64,000 nt of DNA from Hymenobacter sp. APR13 (GCF_000737515.1 NZ_CP006587.1:3591001-3655000); one strand, 5' to 3'. Numbered from the stretch's first letter, positions 8,033 through 17,136 are shown. Numbers and translations: made by a program. Notes: generated by a model from the letters alone, not told the origin.

Positions 8033-11000
8033 CTATTTCACCACGTCGAACCAGCCTTTGAAGGAGCGGCCGTCGGGCAGCTTCAGCAAGTAGTAGTAGA
8101 CGCCGGCCGAGGTGGTGCTGGCGTCAAAGGTGTTGCGGTAGCTGCTGGCTTTGTAGACTTCCTTGCCCCAGCGGTTGAAGATGGCCAGCGAGTTGCCGGG
8201 GTAGAGCTCCACGTTTTTGATGATGAACTGGTCGTTGAGGTTGTCGCCGTTGGGCGTCACCACGTTGTAGAACACCAGGTCGTTGGCGAACTGCACGCAG
8301 GCCTCGTTGGACGTGGACGTGAGCGTGCCCGGGCCAACGGCTTCAATCCGGAAGCATTGGTCGAAGCCAGCGCTGCCCGTGGTGAGCTGCACGCTGGTGG
8401 CGGTGCCGGCCACGGTCTGCACCAGCTCGGCGGTGCCGTTGGCGGCCCGGCGGTAGAGTCGGTACTGCTGCACGGCAAAGCCCTGGTAGGCGTTCCAGCT
8501 CACCGTCACCTTGCCTTCGTCGCGGCCCGCACCGCCCTCTGCGGCCAGCGCCTGGGTCCGGATGGTGGTATGCTGGGTGCTGGCCAGCAGGTCGCCGCAG
8601 GCATTGGTCAGCTCCACGCGGTACTCGTAGGCGGCGGCATCGGCATCCACGCCGGTATCGATGAAGGTGGTGGCGGTGTTGGGCACGTTGCCCACGGTGG
8701 CGAAGGCCGAGGTGCTGCCCGCCACGCGGCGCAGAATCTGCACGCGGTTGGCGTTGCCGGTGTTGTTGGGCACGTTGAGCGCGAGGTTGATTTTGCGGTC
8801 ATCCTGCAAATCCACCGAGGCCACGTTCAGTGCCACGGTGGCGTTGTCGGGGCGGATGGTGAAGGTGGCGGCGCAGGCGGTGCTGGTAGTTTCCGAGACG
8901 CTGAGCGTAGCGTTGGCCGCGCCGGCCGGCACGTCAACCGTTATGGTGGGCGTGCCCTGGCCGCTGGTGATGGTGCCGCCCGTTATCGTCCATTGGTACT
9001 GGCCTCCGCTGAGGGCCGCGGTGCTGTAGCGCAGGCCGGTGCGGCTGGCTGGGCAGTAGCTAGCCGGACCGGCAATAGCCAGCGGCGGCACGACCACGAA
9101 GGTTTTGGTGAACACTGGCCCGGCGCACAGGCTGGTGTTGGTTTCGCGGGCCGTGATGTTGTAGGTGCCCACGGCGGTCGGTACGCTCAGGGTGCTGGCC
9201 GTAACCGTCTGGGGCGCGCCGTTCACGGTCCAGGCGTAGGTGGAGCCGGCGGTGCCGGCCAGTGCAAACTGCGCTGCCGTCTGGCTGGCGCAGGCCCGGG
9301 CCGGGCCGCTGATGGCCAGGTTAGCGGCCGGCGACGGCAGTACCGTCACGTAAAGCGTGTCGCTCTGGCCCAGGCAGCGGCCGCCGGCCGGGTTGCTGGA
9401 TTCCGTCACGACCAGCTTGGCAATGCCGGGCCGGGTGAAGTTCACCTGCACCGTGTTCTGGCTGGTGCTCAGCTGGGTGCCGCCCACAATCTGCCAGCCG
9501 TAGGTGGAGCCGTTGGTGAGCTGGGTCTGGTAGGTGAAGGGGCCATCGGCGAGGCACACACGCAGCGGACCGGTGGGCCGCTGCGTCACGAGCTGCTGAT
9601 TGATGCGTACCGGGAACCGTACGGTATCCGACGAGCAGCCTTCAGCATTCAGCCGGAACGCCTGCACGCTGGCCGTGGCGGAAGCCCCGCCCCAGTTCAC
9701 GGTGATGGCCGCCGTGCCCTGGCCGCTGGCAATGGTGCCGCCAGTCACAAGCCACTGGTACGCCGTGGAGCGCGGCGCCCGGATGCTGTAGGCAATGCCC
9801 TGCACCGTGGGGCACACCGAAGCCGAGCCCTGGATGCTGTCGGGCAGCGGCCGCGGGTTGACGAGGATGCGCACCGTGTCGCGGGCCACGCAGTTCTGCG
9901 CGCTGGTAGCCGTGAGGATGTAGGTGAGCGTGAGCGGCGTTTGGGTGGTGTTCACGCCCGTGAATACCGGGCGGGCCGTGGTGGCGCTGCTCAGGTTGGC
10001 GGCCGGGCTCCACTGGTAGCGGTAGCCGGTGAGGGCCGCGCTGCCCAGCGTTGTCGACTGCCGGTCGCAGAGCGTGGCGTCGGGGCCGGCGTTGGCAATG
10101 GCGGCCGGGTTGAGCGTGATGCGCACCGTGCTTTGGGCCACGCAGCCCTCAGCCGTAGTAGCCATGACCGTGTAGGTGAGCACCTGCGCCGTAGTGCCAG
10201 TGTTGGTCAGGCTGAAAGTCGGGTTGGCAGCCGTAGCGCTGCTCAGGCCGGTGGCCGGGCTCCACTGGTAGGTGTAGCCCACCAATGAGGCGGCGCCCAG
10301 CGTGGTGGTTTCGCCCGAGCATACGGCCCGGTCGGTGCCGGCCGTGGCCACGGCGGCCGGGTTGATGGTGACGCGCACCGTGTCGCGGCTCACGCAGCTG
10401 TTGGCGGTAGTGGCCGTGACGATGTAGGTGAACGTCTGCGGCGCGCTGCCGGTGTTGGTGAGCGTAACCGTCGGGTTGGCGGCGGTGGCGCTGCTCAGGC
10501 CGGTGGCCGGGCTCCACTGATAGGTGTAGCCCACGAGCGAGGCCGAGCCAATCGAAGTAGGCGTACCGGAGCACACGGCGCGGTCGGCGCCGGCATTAGC
10601 CACAGCGGCGGGATTCAGCGTGATGCGCACCGAGTCGCGGGCCACACAGCCCTGGGCCGTGGTGGCCGTTACGGTGTAGGCGAAGGTCTGCGCCGTGTTG
10701 GTGGTGTTGCTCAGCACGAAGGTGGGCTGCGCGGCGCTGGTGTTGCTCAGGCCGGTAGCGGGGCTCCACTGATAGGTGTAGCCGGCCAGGGCAGCCGTGC
10801 CAATCGACGCAGACACGCCGGAGCAGGTAGCCACATCGGTGCCGGCATTGGCCACGGCCGCCGGGTTGACGGTCACGGTGGCCTGGCGCGTAGTGGTGCA
10901 GATGCCGTCGAACGTCGATACCGTGTAAGTGGTCGTTACGGCCGGCGAGACGGTGATGGTGCTGCCCGTGAACGTCTGGCCGGTGCTGGAAGTCCACTGG

Positions 11001-12751
11001 TAGGTGGTGCTGCCGGTAGCCGTGAGGGAAGTGGAGCCGCCCGGGCAGATGGCGGTGGCGGTTGGCGTCACGGCCAGCGCACCGGCCGGCCGCACATCGA
11101 TGATGCGCACCACCGAATCAGTAGGGCAGCCGAACGCCGATACGCCGCGCAAAACCAGGCGGCCAGCGCCGGTGCCGGTCCAGAGCACCTGCACGGTGTT
11201 GTTGGTGGCCGGGCCCTGAATGGTGCCGCCCTGCACCGTCCAGCGGTAGGAGCTGGCCGTGGGGCCGCCCGCCGTATACTGCTGGGCTACAGTTCGGTCG
11301 CAGATAACGTCGTTGCCGCTGATGCTGGTTGGCCCCAGGGCCTTCGTCACCTGAATCTGGAACACGTCGGCCACGCTTTTCGCGCCGCAGGCTACGTCGG
11401 TGGCGGTTACTACCACGTCGTAGGGTGTGGCGCGGCCGTTGCCGCACTGGGTGTTGAACACAAACTGCCCGTTGACGGCACCCGCCCCCTGGATGGTGGC
11501 GCTGCCGGTCACGGCGCCCGGCAGCACGGTGCCCTGGCTGCCGGCGAAGGTGGCATTGAACGGGCCGCTGCCATCAAGCAGCACGCTGTTGACACGCAGG
11601 TTGATGGGGTTGCCATCGGCATCAGTGGCGCCCAGGTTGAAGCTGACCGGCTGGCCTTCCTCCACGGTAAACAGCCGCGGCTGCGCGGTGGTGGCGGCCG
11701 TAAACTGCGGCGAGTTGTTGGGCGAGCAGGTGCGCGACACCAGCTGAATTTCGCGCCTCGTCGAGCCAATCAAAACCTCCGCGCCGTTGATGGTGCGGTA
11801 TTCCTTGACTTCCACGGCCACCACATAGCGGCCCACGCGTGAGGTGGCGTAGCGGCTGATGCCGTTGCTGGCATTTAGAAAGGCGTAGTTGCCGGCGCCG
11901 GTGCCAAACGGTGTGGTGGCCGAGAAGCCGCCGGTGTTGGCATACGTGACGCTGGGCGGCGCCACAAAGGTGGCTGCTGAGCCCTGGTTGCCGTTGTAGG
12001 GGGTGCTGAACGAGTAAATCAGCCGGTCACCGTCGGGGTCGACGGCGTTGTTGACCAGAATGCTGGTGTCGCCCTGGCAGATAACGACGACGGCCGTATC
12101 GGAGAAGGTAGGCGAGGAGTTGGGCAGCAGCGGCGGCGCCATTTCCACAAACAGCGTCTGGTTCTGGTTGCTGGGGTTCTGCAGGTTGTCGATGTTGAAG
12201 TTGCGCGTGCCGTCGGTGTACACGGCGTAGTAGCCATCAAACGACACGGGCAGGTTCACGATGGCCTCGTAGCGGGCCAGGCGCACGGGCGGTACCGAGC
12301 CGGGCGGGATGCTGCAGCCGCCGGGCTGCGGCGGCGTGATGCTGGGGTTGGAAATGCGCGGCAGCCGGAACGTGCCCGCCTGCTGCTGGTCGTTCTGGAT
12401 GGGGTTCTGCAGCGTCGAGCAGCTGACCTGCGTGCAGGGGAAGGTGTTGGCCCCTTCGTTGCTGGCAATGCGCTGCCGGGTGGCTTTGTCGTAGATGTTG
12501 AGGAAGATGTTGCAACGCCCGTCGGGCACGTTGGACTGCGTGCTGGACGAGCCGCCAGCCGGCGGGCATTCCCAGTTCAGATACACAAGCACCGTAACGC
12601 GGTACCGGTAGCGGGCGTTGGCCGGGCCGTTGGCATCCAGATACTGATAGCGCATCTCGCCGCCCAATAGGTGAGAGGCAACGGCCCACCCGGGGCTCAG
12701 CCCTGCCAGCAGCAACAGGAAGCATATGGCGCGGAGTACAGTTTGGCGCAT
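8033..12751 (-). CDS. Giant PKD-repeat surface protein with gliding-type (T9SS type B) C-terminus
   Basis: The 1572-residue exported protein starts with a signal peptide followed by SHLLGGEMRYQY, an opening common in large Bacteroidota surface proteins. Successive PKD/Ig-like domains (IVNLPVSF, PTFSDTAVVVICQGD, YRWTVQGGT, YQWLVTGGT, YQWTITGGT) fill the middle, including four tandem 84-residue repeats. A fibronectin-III-like stretch (KVTVSWNAYQGFAVQQYRLYR) precedes the end. The last ~90 residues (VVTPNGDNLNDQFIIKN, LAIFNRWGKEVY, GVYYYLLKL, GWFDVVK) are a gliding motility-associated C-terminal domain, the type B T9SS signal. It probably acts as a surface adhesin or matrix protein; no enzyme domain was seen. 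It lies downstream of a second T9SS gene on the same strand. Confidence 0.92.
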   Translation of the reverse strand: MRQTVLRAICFLLLLAGLSPGWAVASHLLGGEMRYQYLDANGPANARYRYRVTVLVYLNWECPPAGGSSSTQSNVPDGRCNIFLNIYDKATRQRIASNEGANTFPCTQVSCSTLQNPIQNDQQQAGTFRLPRISNPSITPPQPGGCSIPPGSVPPVRLARYEAIVNLPVSFDGYYAVYTDGTRNFNIDNLQNPSNQNQTLFVEMAPPLLPNSSPTFSDTAVVVICQGDTSILVNNAVDPDGDRLIYSFSTPYNGNQGSAATFVAPPSVTYANTGGFSATTPFGTGAGNYAFLNASNGISRYATSRVGRYVVAVEVKEYRTINGAEVLIGSTRREIQLVSRTCSPNNSPQFTAATTAQPRLFTVEEGQPVSFNLGATDADGNPINLRVNSVLLDGSGPFNATFAGSQGTVLPGAVTGSATIQGAGAVNGQFVFNTQCGNGRATPYDVVVTATDVACGAKSVADVFQIQVTKALGPTSISGNDVICDRTVAQQYTAGGPTASSYRWTVQGGTIQGPATNNTVQVLWTGTGAGRLVLRGVSAFGCPTDSVVRIIDVRPAGALAVTPTATAICPGGSTSLTATGSTTYQWTSSTGQTFTGSTITVSPAVTTTYTVSTFDGICTTTRQATVTVNPAAVANAGTDVATCSGVSASIGTAALAGYTYQWSPATGLSNTSAAQPTFVLSNTTNTAQTFAYTVTATTAQGCVARDSVRITLNPAAVANAGADRAVCSGTPTSIGSASLVGYTYQWSPATGLSSATAANPTVTLTNTGSAPQTFTYIVTATTANSCVSRDTVRVTINPAAVATAGTDRAVCSGETTTLGAASLVGYTYQWSPATGLSSATAANPTFSLTNTGTTAQVLTYTVMATTAEGCVAQSTVRITLNPAAIANAGPDATLCDRQSTTLGSAALTGYRYQWSPAANLSSATTARPVFTGVNTTQTPLTLTYILTATSAQNCVARDTVRILVNPRPLPDSIQGSASVCPTVQGIAYSIRAPRSTAYQWLVTGGTIASGQGTAAITVNWGGASATASVQAFRLNAEGCSSDTVRFPVRINQQLVTQRPTGPLRVCLADGPFTYQTQLTNGSTYGWQIVGGTQLSTSQNTVQVNFTRPGIAKLVVTESSNPAGGRCLGQSDTLYVTVLPSPAANLAISGPARACASQTAAQFALAGTAGSTYAWTVNGAPQTVTASTLSVPTAVGTYNITARETNTSLCAGPVFTKTFVVVPPLAIAGPASYCPASRTGLRYSTAALSGGQYQWTITGGTITSGQGTPTITVDVPAGAANATLSVSETTSTACAATFTIRPDNATVALNVASVDLQDDRKINLALNVPNNTGNANRVQILRRVAGSTSAFATVGNVPNTATTFIDTGVDADAAAYEYRVELTNACGDLLASTQHTTIRTQALAAEGGAGRDEGKVTVSWNAYQGFAVQQYRLYRRAANGTAELVQTVAGTATSVQLTTGSAGFDQCFRIEAVGPGTLTSTSNEACVQFANDLVFYNVVTPNGDNLNDQFIIKNVELYPGNSLAIFNRWGKEVYKASSYRNTFDASTTSAGVYYYLLKLPDGRSFKGWFDVVK
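9860..10867 (-). repeat. Four tandem 84-codon repeats inside the giant surface protein
   Basis: Four units of exactly 252 bp (1008 bp total) each start NPAA(V/I)A and contain a Cys near position 15, Y(T/R)YQWSPA near 31 and a second Cys near 74, as in GCVARD. The units are PKD-like beta-sandwich domains with a probable conserved disulfide. The absence of length variation suggests recent duplication or strong structural constraint. Confidence 0.9.
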
Positions 12752-12821
12752 ATAAAGTAATGAGGTAATGAGGGAGAGAGGAGACAGGGAATAGGTGATA
12801 GGAGTGATGTGTGACAGGAAA

Positions 12822-12855
12822 GAACGTCATTCCGAGCCTGCGAGGAATGACGTTC
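12822..12855. repeat. GTCATTCC-family hairpin between two T9SS genes
   Basis: A 12-bp perfect stem (GAACGTCATTCC and its complement) has a 10-nt loop. It belongs to the CGTCATTCCGAGC...GAGGAAT family also seen at 16181 and 21361. Degenerate GTGATG/GAGGTAATGAGG units flank it on both sides of the gap 12752-12888. Confidence 0.7.
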
Positions 12856-12888
12856 GGCTTCTCACCTCATCACCAAAAATCACTCAAC

Positions 12889-15117
12889 TTATTGCAGTTG
12901 CACGCGGCGCACGGCGGTCTGGCCGTCGGCATTTTGCAGGCGCAGTACATACAGGCCGCGGGGCAGGCCGGCCAAGTTCAGCTCGGCATCCTGGCTGGGG
13001 CTCAGGCGCAGGGTGGTTTCCTGAACCAGGGCTCCAAGCAGGTTCTCCACCCGCACGGCGTAGGTGCCGGCCGCCGTGGGGTCAGGCAGGCGCAGGTGCA
13101 GGCGGCCATCGGTAGTGGGGTTCGGGAACACGCTCAGGGCGGGCAGCGTGCGGGCCTCCATCGACGACTGCGGCTGGCTGACCAGCACCGAGTAGTCCTC
13201 GGTTTCCGAGTTGTTCTGGTTTACCTGGCAGGGGTTGGGCGTGGGCAGGTTGTTGAGGCGCACCATCACCCGCATGCGCGTCAGGCCCCGGAAAGCCGGG
13301 TTAGTAGGCACTGTGAAGCCCGCCGTGAGGGTCGTGGCCGACGTGGCCGTGTTGGCCAGCAGCTCCGAGGCCTCAAACGTGCCGTTGCGGTTCCAGTCAA
13401 CCCAGGCCCAGAGCAGGTGCTGGAAGTTGGCATTCACGCTCATGTCCAGGAAGGTGTTGGTGCCCTGGTACAGCGGAATCACCTTGTCCACGAAGTTGCC
13501 GTAGCCGTTGGCGTTGGCGCCCGAAGTGTTGGTGAAGTCGATGGCCGTGCCGCGGCGCGTGGCCACGGTGGTCAGCCATATATTGGGGGTGGTGCCGGTG
13601 GCCTCACAGTAGCGCACGCAGGGCACCATCAGCACCACGGCGTTGGTTTTGCTGATTGTGTTGGAGCCGAAGGCATTGGTGGTGGTGAGCGTGACAGTGA
13701 AGGCCCCGCCGGTGGCATACTGGTGGCTGGGGTTCTGCAGGGTGCTGGTGGTGTTGTCGCCGAAGTTCCAGAGCCAGCTGGTGGGCGCGTTCTGGCTCTG
13801 GTCGGTGAACTGCACCGGGTTCTGGCAGTTGCCGGGCACGTGGTTGGAGCTGAACGCCGCCACCGGTGGGGTTGTGTTGGCGCGCACTGTCACGGTATAG
13901 TCCTCAATCTGGCCCAGCTGCGGCGTGGCGCAGGCCGTGGCGGCCCCGCCCACGAAGTCGGCCAGCACCCGCAGGCGCAGCGGCACATTCTTGAGCGCCG
14001 TGGCCGGAATCAGCACTGTACCGGCCGGATTGGTGCGGTTAAGGGCTGTGTACAGCAGCTCGTTGCTCGTGAAGATGCCGTCATTATTAAGGTCCAGCCA
14101 CACCCGGATATCCTGCGGATTGGTGGCGGTGCCAAAGCTGATGGGGTAGGAGTTGCCTTCGGTCAGCTGCGCCCGGCTGGTGCAGGTGAAGTCCTCGTAG
14201 CTGGCCTGCCCATCTTGGGAAGTCTTGCTAAGCGGGCCCAGCGTAAACTGCGTGATGCCGTAGCCGCAGCAATAGGCCGCCGTGGTGGGGGTGCAGGAAG
14301 CGGCCACCGGCACGGCGTTGTCATACACGATGTAGCTGGCGCGGGTGCGCACGTTGCTACCGGCCGCGTTGGTAGCCGTGAGCGTGACGGTGTAGGTGCC
14401 CGGCGTAGAGTAGCAGTGGTTGGGGCTTTGCTGAGTGCTGGTGGTGTTGTCGCCGAAGTTCCAGAGCCAGCTGGTAGGCGCGTTCTGGCTCTGGTCGGTG
14501 AACTGCACGCAGCCCGAGCAGGTCAGGGTCTGGTTTGCCACGAACTCGGCTACGGGCGCCGCCGTGTTGGCCTGCACCGTCACAGCGTAATCTTCGGTCT
14601 GCGAATATTGGGACGTGCTGCACGGGCCCGGAATGGGCGCATTTACGTAGTCGGCGGCCACACGCAGGCGCAGGCGGGTGCCCAGCACCGCCGAGGCGGG
14701 CAGCGAGATGGTGCCGGTGTGTACCCGGGCCGAAATGGAGCTGAACACCATTTCGGTGGTGGGGTTGAGGGTGCCGTCGTTGTTGAGGTCCAGCCACACG
14801 CGCACGTTCTCGTTGGCATTAGCGTTGGTGCGGATGCTGATAGGGTAGCTCTGGCCCGCCGTAAGCGTGGTGCCCACCGTGCAGGAGTAGTCCTGAAAGC
14901 CTTCCTGAACACCGCCGGTGGTGCTGTTGATGGTGCCCAGCGTCACGTTGAGAATGCCCATCCCAAAGGGTATGTTGGAGGCTGGTGCCGCGCCGGGCGT
15001 GCAGGCACTGGCCGTTGCCGGGCATTGTGCCCACGCCGTGCTGCCCAGCGGCAGCAACCCCAACAGACTGCACAGAAGAAAAGGCGCACTGCGCCGGATA
15101 CGTAGAGTTGTAATCAT
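12889..15117 (-). CDS. Secreted GEVED/PKD repeat protein with T9SS type A sorting domain
   Basis: The 742-residue exported protein has a signal peptide (LGLLPLGSTAWAQ) followed by three copies of a GEVED-like domain. These are recognised by VRVWLDLNNDGT, IRVWLDLNNDGI and the diverged LLWAWVDWNRNGTF, each closed by (T/I)EDY(A/T/S)V. Two PKD domains containing TSWLWNFGDNTTST separate them. The C-terminus (LSVFPNPTTDGRLHL, LAGLPRGLYVLRLQ) is a type A T9SS sorting domain. Such proteins are surface-exposed adhesive or structural components; no active site is visible. The ATG at 15117 gives the signal peptide. It is co-directional with the giant protein gene 137 bp downstream, and the two may be co-expressed. 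Confidence 0.9.
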   Translation of the reverse strand: MITTLRIRRSAPFLLCSLLGLLPLGSTAWAQCPATASACTPGAAPASNIPFGMGILNVTLGTINSTTGGVQEGFQDYSCTVGTTLTAGQSYPISIRTNANANENVRVWLDLNNDGTLNPTTEMVFSSISARVHTGTISLPASAVLGTRLRLRVAADYVNAPIPGPCSTSQYSQTEDYAVTVQANTAAPVAEFVANQTLTCSGCVQFTDQSQNAPTSWLWNFGDNTTSTQQSPNHCYSTPGTYTVTLTATNAAGSNVRTRASYIVYDNAVPVAASCTPTTAAYCCGYGITQFTLGPLSKTSQDGQASYEDFTCTSRAQLTEGNSYPISFGTATNPQDIRVWLDLNNDGIFTSNELLYTALNRTNPAGTVLIPATALKNVPLRLRVLADFVGGAATACATPQLGQIEDYTVTVRANTTPPVAAFSSNHVPGNCQNPVQFTDQSQNAPTSWLWNFGDNTTSTLQNPSHQYATGGAFTVTLTTTNAFGSNTISKTNAVVLMVPCVRYCEATGTTPNIWLTTVATRRGTAIDFTNTSGANANGYGNFVDKVIPLYQGTNTFLDMSVNANFQHLLWAWVDWNRNGTFEASELLANTATSATTLTAGFTVPTNPAFRGLTRMRVMVRLNNLPTPNPCQVNQNNSETEDYSVLVSQPQSSMEARTLPALSVFPNPTTDGRLHLRLPDPTAAGTYAVRVENLLGALVQETTLRLSPSQDAELNLAGLPRGLYVLRLQNADGQTAVRRVQLQ

Positions 15118-15285
15118 AAAAAGCAGCTGGAAAAGGCTAAGGAAGAGGTAGGTAAATGTAGGTACATTGCGGAGACAAAATACAATTTCTCACACCGACA
15201 ATCCAATATAGCAGAGGATTAATTCAGGCCGGGCCGGCGGCTAACCGAAAGCCGGTTTATTCCGGCGAATAGGCGCGAAAATCGG

Positions 15286-15293
15286 TAGTTTTG
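15286..15293 (+). promoter_or_regulatory. Candidate -7 promoter box for the short-chain dehydrogenase gene
   Basis: TAGTTTTG matches TAnnTTTG exactly, 41 bp upstream of the ATG at 15335. The region at -33 (TTCCGG) is only a weak match. Confidence 0.4.
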
Positions 15294-15334
15294 CCCGCCG
15301 CCTGCCCCGGCAGATTTCACCGCGGCGCTTCCAG

Positions 15335-16141
15335 ATGAAAGACAAAGTAGTATTGATTACCGGCGGTACTTCCGGCATCGGCCGGGCCTGTGCCGTGGCC
15401 TTCGGGCAGGCCGGCGCGCAGGTGGTCGTCACGGGCCGCGACGAAGCCCGCCTGCAGGAAACCGCGCAGGAGCTGGCCCGCCTGGGCATCCGCCACCACA
15501 CCGTGCGCGCCGACGTGGGCGTGGCCGCCGACGCCTTGCGCGCCGTCGCCGAAACCATCAGCGCCTTCGGCCGCCTCGACGTGCTGCTCAACAACGCTGG
15601 CATCAGCATGCGCGCCCGGTTTCAGGACGTAGACCTGGCCGTGATTGAGCGCCTGATGCAGACCAATTTCTTCGGGACGGTGTACACCACAAAAGGCGCT
15701 TTGCCGCACCTGCTGGCCAGCAAAGGCTCGGTGGTGGGCATCAGCAGCATTGCCGGCTACCGCGGGCTGCCAGGCCGCACCGGCTACTCGGCCTCCAAGT
15801 TTGCCATGCACGGTTTCCTGGAAGCCCTGCGCACCGAGCTGCTGCCGCAGGGCGTACACGTGCTGCTGGCCTGCCCGGGCTTCACGGCTTCCAACATCCG
15901 ACAAGTAGCGCTGGCCGCCGACGGCTCGCAGCAAGGCGAGTCGCCGCGCGACGAGCAGAAGATGATGAGCAGCGAGGAAGTGGCCCAGCACATCCTGTAC
16001 GCCGTGCAGCACCGCCGCCGCGACCTAGTGCTCACCAGCCAGGGCAAACTCACCGTCTTCCTCAACAAGTGGCTCCCCGCCCTCACCGATAAACTGGTGC
16101 TAAGCCACTTCCGCAAAGAGGAAGAAGGGGAGATGAAGTGA
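15335..16141 (+). CDS. Short-chain dehydrogenase/reductase (SDR)
   Basis: The 268-residue NAD(P)-dependent oxidoreductase has the classical Rossmann glycine motif TGGTSGIG near residue 10, NNAG near 87, the catalytic Ser in GISSIAGYR near 137 and YxxxK (YSASK) near 150. A positive residue after beta-2 (TGRDEARL) suggests NADPH preference. The long basic C-terminal extension (KLTVFLNKWLPALTDKLVLSHF) resembles membrane-associated SDRs acting on lipids, but the substrate cannot be read from sequence. It stands alone, and its stop codon lies in the arm of an inverted repeat shared with the convergent gene. Confidence 0.9.
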   Translation: MKDKVVLITGGTSGIGRACAVAFGQAGAQVVVTGRDEARLQETAQELARLGIRHHTVRADVGVAADALRAVAETISAFGRLDVLLNNAGISMRARFQDVDLAVIERLMQTNFFGTVYTTKGALPHLLASKGSVVGISSIAGYRGLPGRTGYSASKFAMHGFLEALRTELLPQGVHVLLACPGFTASNIRQVALAADGSQQGESPRDEQKMMSSEEVAQHILYAVQHRRRDLVLTSQGKLTVFLNKWLPALTDKLVLSHFRKEEEGEMK

Positions 16142-16268
16142 GTTTTTGGTGATGAGGTGACAGGTGACAGGTGAAAAAAGAACGTCATTCCGAGCGGAGC
16201 GAGGAATCTCGCGTGCTGATGTTGACCTGTCACCTGTCACCTGTCACCTCATCACCAAAAAAACTCAC
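16137..16268. repeat. GGTGACA-unit inverted repeat with nested hairpin, overlapping both flanking stop codons
   Basis: The left arm (about 16137-16172) and right arm (about 16224-16268) consist of GTGACAG heptamers plus GTGATGAG and a T tract. They pair almost perfectly; the right arm has one extra heptamer and two extra T-tract bases. Both stop codons (16139-16141 plus strand, 16265-16267 minus strand) fall inside the arms. A GTCATTCCGAGC...GAGGAATCTC element occupies the loop at 16181-16219. Confidence 0.8.
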
Positions 16269-16924
16269 TGCACCAGCAGCAAATCCTGGGTGCGGATGTA
16301 GGCATCCTGGCCCTGCCACTGCACGCGGTACCAGGTGTCCTGGCGGCCTTGCACGAGGAGCCGGTCGCCAGCGGCGGCGGTGGTAAGCCAGGAGGCGCCG
16401 GCGCTGGGGCCGCTCATCAGCGCGGCGCGGGGGCGGGCCACCAGTGCCGCCCGCTCGGGCGCCAGCCGCAGCAGGTACACGCCCGCCAGCAGCAGATACG
16501 TCCCGTACGATACCCACCAGCCACGGCTAAGCCGGCGGCGGCGCAGAATCAGCAGCATGCCTCCCGCCACGGCCCCAATCAGCAGCACCTGCAAACCCGG
16601 GTAATAGTAGCGCTGCACCAGCAGGCGCAGGTCCTGGCGCCAGGTGTCGGGGTAGCCGGTCAGGCGCCGGTCGCGGGCCAGGGCGGCCATCTTGCGCCAC
16701 GTGGCCAGGCTGGGCTGGCGCTTGTAGGCCATGCTCAGGTAGTAAAGGGCAGCCGGATAGTGGCCCAGGCCATCCTGCACGTAGGCCATGCGCAGCAGCA
16801 TCTGGGGCGAGGCTACCTTGTGTTGGCGCAGTACTTGTCGATATAATTGATAAGCAGGTGTATAAGCACCGGCTACAAAGGCCGAATCGGCTTTCTGAAG
16901 CTCCTGCGCCCCCGGTTGCGCCAT
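16265..16924 (-). CDS. TPR- and SH3-domain membrane protein (BatE-like), 5' end uncertain
   Basis: From the ATG at 16924 the product is 219 residues: TPR-like helices (AYQLYRQVLRQHK, MLLRMAYVQDGLGHYPAALYYLSMAY), two membrane segments (LQVLLIGAVAGGMLLIL and GTYLLLAGVYLL) and a C-terminal SH3-like domain (DRLLVQGRQDTWYRVQW). This order resembles BatE-type proteins of Bacteroidota aerotolerance operons, but no bat neighbours are present. The family should have a signal peptide. The reading frame encodes one just upstream (LPFFTASLLTAGSVMA) but offers no start codon for it except a TTG at 17053, beyond the tRNA promoter. A one-base change in the T7 run at 16955-16961 would restore a TTG start at 16980 giving MLKKLFLFFTASLL. 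A frameshift or sequencing error is therefore possible. Confidence 0.65.
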   Translation of the reverse strand: MAQPGAQELQKADSAFVAGAYTPAYQLYRQVLRQHKVASPQMLLRMAYVQDGLGHYPAALYYLSMAYKRQPSLATWRKMAALARDRRLTGYPDTWRQDLRLLVQRYYYPGLQVLLIGAVAGGMLLILRRRRLSRGWWVSYGTYLLLAGVYLLRLAPERAALVARPRAALMSGPSAGASWLTTAAAGDRLLVQGRQDTWYRVQWQGQDAYIRTQDLLLVQ

Positions 16925-16984
16925 GACCGAGCCGGCAGTCAGCAGCGAGGCGGTAAAAAAAGGAAGAGTTTTTTCAGCAAAACA

Positions 16985-17016
16985 TTTGGAGGGTAAAAGG
17001 CGGCCGACTACTTTTG
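16985..17016 (+). promoter_or_regulatory. Promoter of tRNA-Lys
   Basis: TTTGG (16985-16989), a 19-nt spacer and TACTTTTG (17009-17016) form a full match to the Bacteroidota housekeeping promoter. Transcription should begin near 17022, giving a leader of about 38 nt before the mature tRNA. Confidence 0.8.
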
Positions 17017-17060
17017 TGCCACAATCAGCAAATAAGCCACGATTTGCGTGCAAAGTAACT

Positions 17061-17136
17061 GATTCTGTAGCTCAGCTGGTAGAGCAATACACTTTTAATG
17101 TATGGGTCCTGGGTTCGAATCCCAGCGGGATCACCA
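17061..17136 (+). tRNA. tRNA-Lys (UUU anticodon)
   Basis: A complete 76-nt cloverleaf can be folded. The acceptor stem GATTCTG pairs with the 3' strand CGGGATC (two G-T pairs). The D arm is GCTC/GAGC, the anticodon stem ATACA/TGTAT encloses the loop CTTTTAA (anticodon TTT), and the T arm is CTGGG-TTCGAAT-CCCAG. The 3' CCA is encoded. It is monocistronic, with its own promoter upstream and a terminator immediately downstream. Confidence 0.97.

Noticed and set aside
8027..10288. 753-codon plus-strand open frame over the giant T9SS gene, and the similar 764-codon frame at 12811-15105
   Set aside because: Both are shadows opposite T9SS proteins with clear signal peptides, domains and sorting signals. 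Their compositions are those of complementary high-GC codons.
9860..10867. CRISPR-like periodic repeat
   Set aside because: The 252-bp period, in-frame coding and diverged units show protein domain repeats, not a CRISPR array. No CRISPR or cas genes were seen in the window.
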